Shown: positions 5,443 through 7,522 of the stretch, one piece after another
How positions within the stretch are numbered: position 1 is the first letter of the stretch
How the letters are laid out: every line of letters begins with the position of its first letter
Assembly: GCA_023415335.1 (NCBI GenBank)
Contig: JAEZLD010000097.1
Location: 1 to 7,522, forward strand
Origin: Bacillota bacterium
Lineage (GTDB): Bacteria; Bacillota; Clostridia; Clostridiales; Caloramatoraceae
Reading direction: 5' to 3'
DNA: 7,522 nt
Program-made: the position numbers and the translations under genes
Notes under the pieces: generated by a model
What the model was told of the DNA's origin: nothing
Database searches by the model: none
The model's input: only the letters and a program-made list of their open reading frames with translations

Positions 5443-6765
5443 ATGAACAACGAAATAGTAAAGCCCTCCATACTGCCGGGCTTCATGGAGCTGCTGCCAT
5501 CAGACCAGCTTCTTTTTAACAGAATGAAGGATATTATAAGAAAAAATTATGAAAAATGCGGCTTTATACCTGTGGACACCCCTATCATTGAAAAGTCAGA
5601 GGTGCTCCTTGCCAAGGGTGGCGGTGAAACCGAAAAGCAGATATACAGGTTTACCAAGGGAGATACTGACATGTCCTTAAGGTTTGACCTTACAGTTCCC
5701 CTTGCAAGGTATGTGGCACAGTACTTCTCCTCACTTACCTTCCCCTTCAGAAGGTACCACATAGGAAAGGTTTACAGAGGTGAGCGCAACCAGAAGGGAC
5801 GCTTCAGGGAGTTCTATCAGTGTGACATAGATATAATAGGAAACAACAACCTGAGTATCATAAACGATGCAGAGATACCTTCAATAATATATTCCACCTT
5901 TAAGGACCTGGGTTTTGATTCCTTCACTATAAAGATAAACAACAGGAAGGTGCTTAACGGCTTCTTTGAATCCTTAGGCATAGAGGATAAGGGTTCTGTA
6001 CTCAGGACCATCGATAAGCTTGAAAAGATAGGTACAGCTGCGGTACAGAAGGAGCTGTCTGAGCAGGGCATCGGAGATGCTGCCATAGATAGTATAATGG
6101 CTTTCATAAACACCAAGGGCACTAAGCAGGAAGTCCTTTCAGCCTTGGAGAATATGAATGTAGACAATGAGGAGTTCAAGCAGGGAGTAGCTGAGCTGTC
6201 TGAGGTAGTACGCTACATAGCCTGCTTTAACGTGCCTGACGAAAATTATACCATAGACTTAACCATTTCAAGGGGACTTGACTATTATACTGGAACTGTT
6301 TATGAAACCTTCCTTAATGAATACCCATCCATAGGCAGCATATGCTCCGGAGGAAGGTATGATAACCTGGCTGGGCACTATACAACCCAGAAGCTTCCTG
6401 GAGTTGGAATCTCTATTGGACTTACAAGGCTCTTCTACCAGTTGAGGGAGGCTAACATAGTTCCTGCCTATCCATCCTCCACCACCACTGAGGTACTTAT
6501 AATACCATTTAAGGGTGCAGAGGGTTATTCCATCGGTCTTGGCTCTAGGCTCAGGGAAAATGGTATAATTTCAGAGCTATATTATGAGGATGGAAAGATG
6601 GGCAAGAAGTTTACCTATGCCAACAAGCTTGGAATCCCCTATGCTATTGTAATAGGAGATGATGAGGTAAAGACCGGAAGCCTTGGCCTTAAGAACATGA
6701 CAACAGGAGACCAGGTTACTGTAAGCTTTGAAGAGGCGGTAGACATAATCAAAAACAGAAAATAG
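5443..6765 (+). CDS. hisS: Histidyl-tRNA synthetase, archaeal/eukaryotic-type
   Basis: Charges tRNA-His with histidine using ATP; a cytoplasmic class II synthetase of 440 residues. Motif 2 spans about 108-133 with Arg112 and REFYQCDIDIIG. The histidine-binding SRGLDYYTG is at 276-284, with Arg277 matching the catalytic Arg of bacterial HisRS. SGGRYDNL follows at 302-309, motif 3 (GVGISIGLTRL, Arg329) at 320-330, and an anticodon-binding domain occupies about 348-440. The last domain and intact motifs argue against HisZ, the synthetase-like regulator of histidine synthesis. REFYQCD and LDYYTG are closer to archaeal and eukaryotic HisRS than to the usual bacterial RQFHQ and LDYY(N/T)RT, so this may be a second or replacing copy. 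The start at 5443 has AGGAGGT (5429-5435) with a 7-nt spacer; the ATG at 5439 is out of frame. Confidence 0.93.
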   Translation: MNNEIVKPSILPGFMELLPSDQLLFNRMKDIIRKNYEKCGFIPVDTPIIEKSEVLLAKGGGETEKQIYRFTKGDTDMSLRFDLTVPLARYVAQYFSSLTFPFRRYHIGKVYRGERNQKGRFREFYQCDIDIIGNNNLSIINDAEIPSIIYSTFKDLGFDSFTIKINNRKVLNGFFESLGIEDKGSVLRTIDKLEKIGTAAVQKELSEQGIGDAAIDSIMAFINTKGTKQEVLSALENMNVDNEEFKQGVAELSEVVRYIACFNVPDENYTIDLTISRGLDYYTGTVYETFLNEYPSIGSICSGGRYDNLAGHYTTQKLPGVGISIGLTRLFYQLREANIVPAYPSSTTTEVLIIPFKGAEGYSIGLGSRLRENGIISELYYEDGKMGKKFTYANKLGIPYAIVIGDDEVKTGSLGLKNMTTGDQVTVSFEEAVDIIKNRK

Positions 6766-6783
6766 TGTATACTAGAATTTTAT

Positions 6784-6811
6784 GCAGGCTTGCCATATGA
6801 GGCAGGCCTGC
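6784..6811 (+). terminator. Strong intercistronic hairpin between hisS and the reductase gene
   Basis: GCAGGCTTGCC (6784-6794) pairs with GGCAGGCCTGC (6801-6811), 11 bp with one U-G wobble and a 6-nt loop. It is G-C rich but followed by TGGTTTATG, not a U tract, so it is a weak or partial terminator, or an RNA-stability element that lowers expression of the next gene. Confidence 0.45.
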
Positions 6812-6844
6812 TGGTTTATGTACATAACAGGAGGGGGAATATTT

Positions 6845-7522
6845 ATGGAAAGGGTTCTTGTTCTTGGGGGAAGCGGCCTGGTTGGACGTGCAATCATAAA
6901 GGAGCTTGATAACTCTGGAAGCTTTGATGTATATGCCACCCATTTAAGCAACCCTCTGCCTCTTAATGAGGACAGGTGTATAAAACTCAATGTTGATGAT
7001 TTAGACGGCCTTAAAAAAGTGCTCAAGGACATAAGACCCCAGAGGGTCATATCCTGCATAAGGGGTGACTTTGATATACAGTTAGCTTTCCACAAGATAC
7101 TGGCAGAATATTTGAAAGAAAATAGAGGCATGCTGTATTTCTTCTCCACTGGAAACGTGTTTGACGGTGACTACAGCATGCCATCCTATGAAGACACCCC
7201 TGTATGCTCTCAAACGGATTACGGAAAATTCAAGATAGAGTGTGAAAAGCTTCTTAAGGAGGTTCTGGGAGAGGATGTTATTATAATAAGGATTCCAGAG
7301 GTATGGGGTAGAAGCTGCCCCAGGATATCACTGCTTAAGGATAAGCTCTCTAAGGGTGAGAGGATAACCGAATACCCTGAACTGATGGTCAGCAATATTA
7401 CAGACATGATGATTGCAAAGAAGCTCAGATACATAATGGAGGAGAACCTGGAGGGAACCTTCCACCTTTGCTCAGAGGATACCATAAGCCACATGGGCTT
7501 CCGCATGGAGCTGCTTAAAAGA
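6845..7522 (+). CDS. RmlD-like NAD(P)-dependent sugar reductase/epimerase (3' end cut by window)
   Basis: An open frame of 226 codons running off the right edge. The N terminus has a Rossmann glycine motif GGSGLVG (8-14). FFSTGNVFDG (99-108) corresponds to the STDYVFDG strand of RmlD-type enzymes and carries the catalytic Ser/Thr. YGKFK (126-130) is the YxxxK catalytic pair, and IIIRIPEVWG (146-155) matches the IIRTSWVYG-type strand. This is an extended short-chain dehydrogenase, the fold of dTDP-4-dehydrorhamnose reductase; the real substrate cannot be told and no sugar-pathway genes are nearby. The ATG at 6845 has AGGAGGGGG (6829-6837) upstream. It lies 79 nt after hisS with no good promoter between, so cotranscription across the hairpin is likely. 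The family typically needs about 280-300 residues, so roughly a quarter should be missing. Confidence 0.85.
   Translation, partial: MERVLVLGGSGLVGRAIIKELDNSGSFDVYATHLSNPLPLNEDRCIKLNVDDLDGLKKVLKDIRPQRVISCIRGDFDIQLAFHKILAEYLKENRGMLYFFSTGNVFDGDYSMPSYEDTPVCSQTDYGKFKIECEKLLKEVLGEDVIIIRIPEVWGRSCPRISLLKDKLSKGERITEYPELMVSNITDMMIAKKLRYIMEENLEGTFHLCSEDTISHMGFRMELLKR

Noticed and set aside
6740..6773. Promoter for the reductase gene (TAGACA ... TATACT)
   Set aside because: The spacing between the hexamers is 22 nt, too long for sigma-A, and the -35 match is poor.
6749..7506. Minus-strand ORFs opposite the reductase gene
   Set aside because: The plus-strand frame has clear Rossmann and YxxxK motifs and a strong ribosome binding site; the antisense frames have neither.

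Overview
The window looks like chromosome from a low-GC Firmicute, most likely a Clostridium-type anaerobe. Ribosome binding sites are strong (AGGAGG-type), promoters are near-consensus sigma-A, Arg and Ile are often AGG/AGA and ATA, and the gene families match (guaBA under a guanine riboswitch, a clostridial-looking HisRS). This is inferred from style and gene content, not from a species-level match.

Layout, left to right. Bases 1-169 are the end of an IS3-family insertion sequence that runs off the left edge; only the first 17 codons of its OrfA are inside (minus strand). A perfect 17-bp hairpin at 253-298 follows, then a minus-strand gene (360-1601) for a protein resembling the AIPR (abortive infection / phage resistance) family. 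This gene is visibly more AT-rich than its neighbours. It has a perfect TTGACA-17-TATAAT promoter and a leader of about 150 nt that ends in a terminator-like hairpin with a competing alternative pairing. From 1963 to 5301 lies a complete housekeeping purine operon on the minus strand: promoter, guanine riboswitch aptamer, riboswitch terminator, guaB (IMP dehydrogenase), guaA (GMP synthase) and a strong intrinsic terminator. Divergently on the plus strand, from its own promoter, is a histidyl-tRNA synthetase with archaeal/eukaryotic-type signatures (5443-6765). It is followed after a hairpin by an RmlD-like NAD(P)-dependent reductase/epimerase cut by the right edge (6845-7522).

How it works together: guaB and guaA catalyse IMP -> XMP -> GMP. 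The riboswitch should stop transcription when guanine is abundant. The HisRS and the reductase are probably cotranscribed but have no obvious functional link. The AIPR gene next to an IS end looks like an accessory defence insertion beside the core operon. Its leader is the least ordinary thing in the window: it may control the protein by attenuation or yield a separate short RNA. No CRISPR array, tRNA or rRNA gene was seen.
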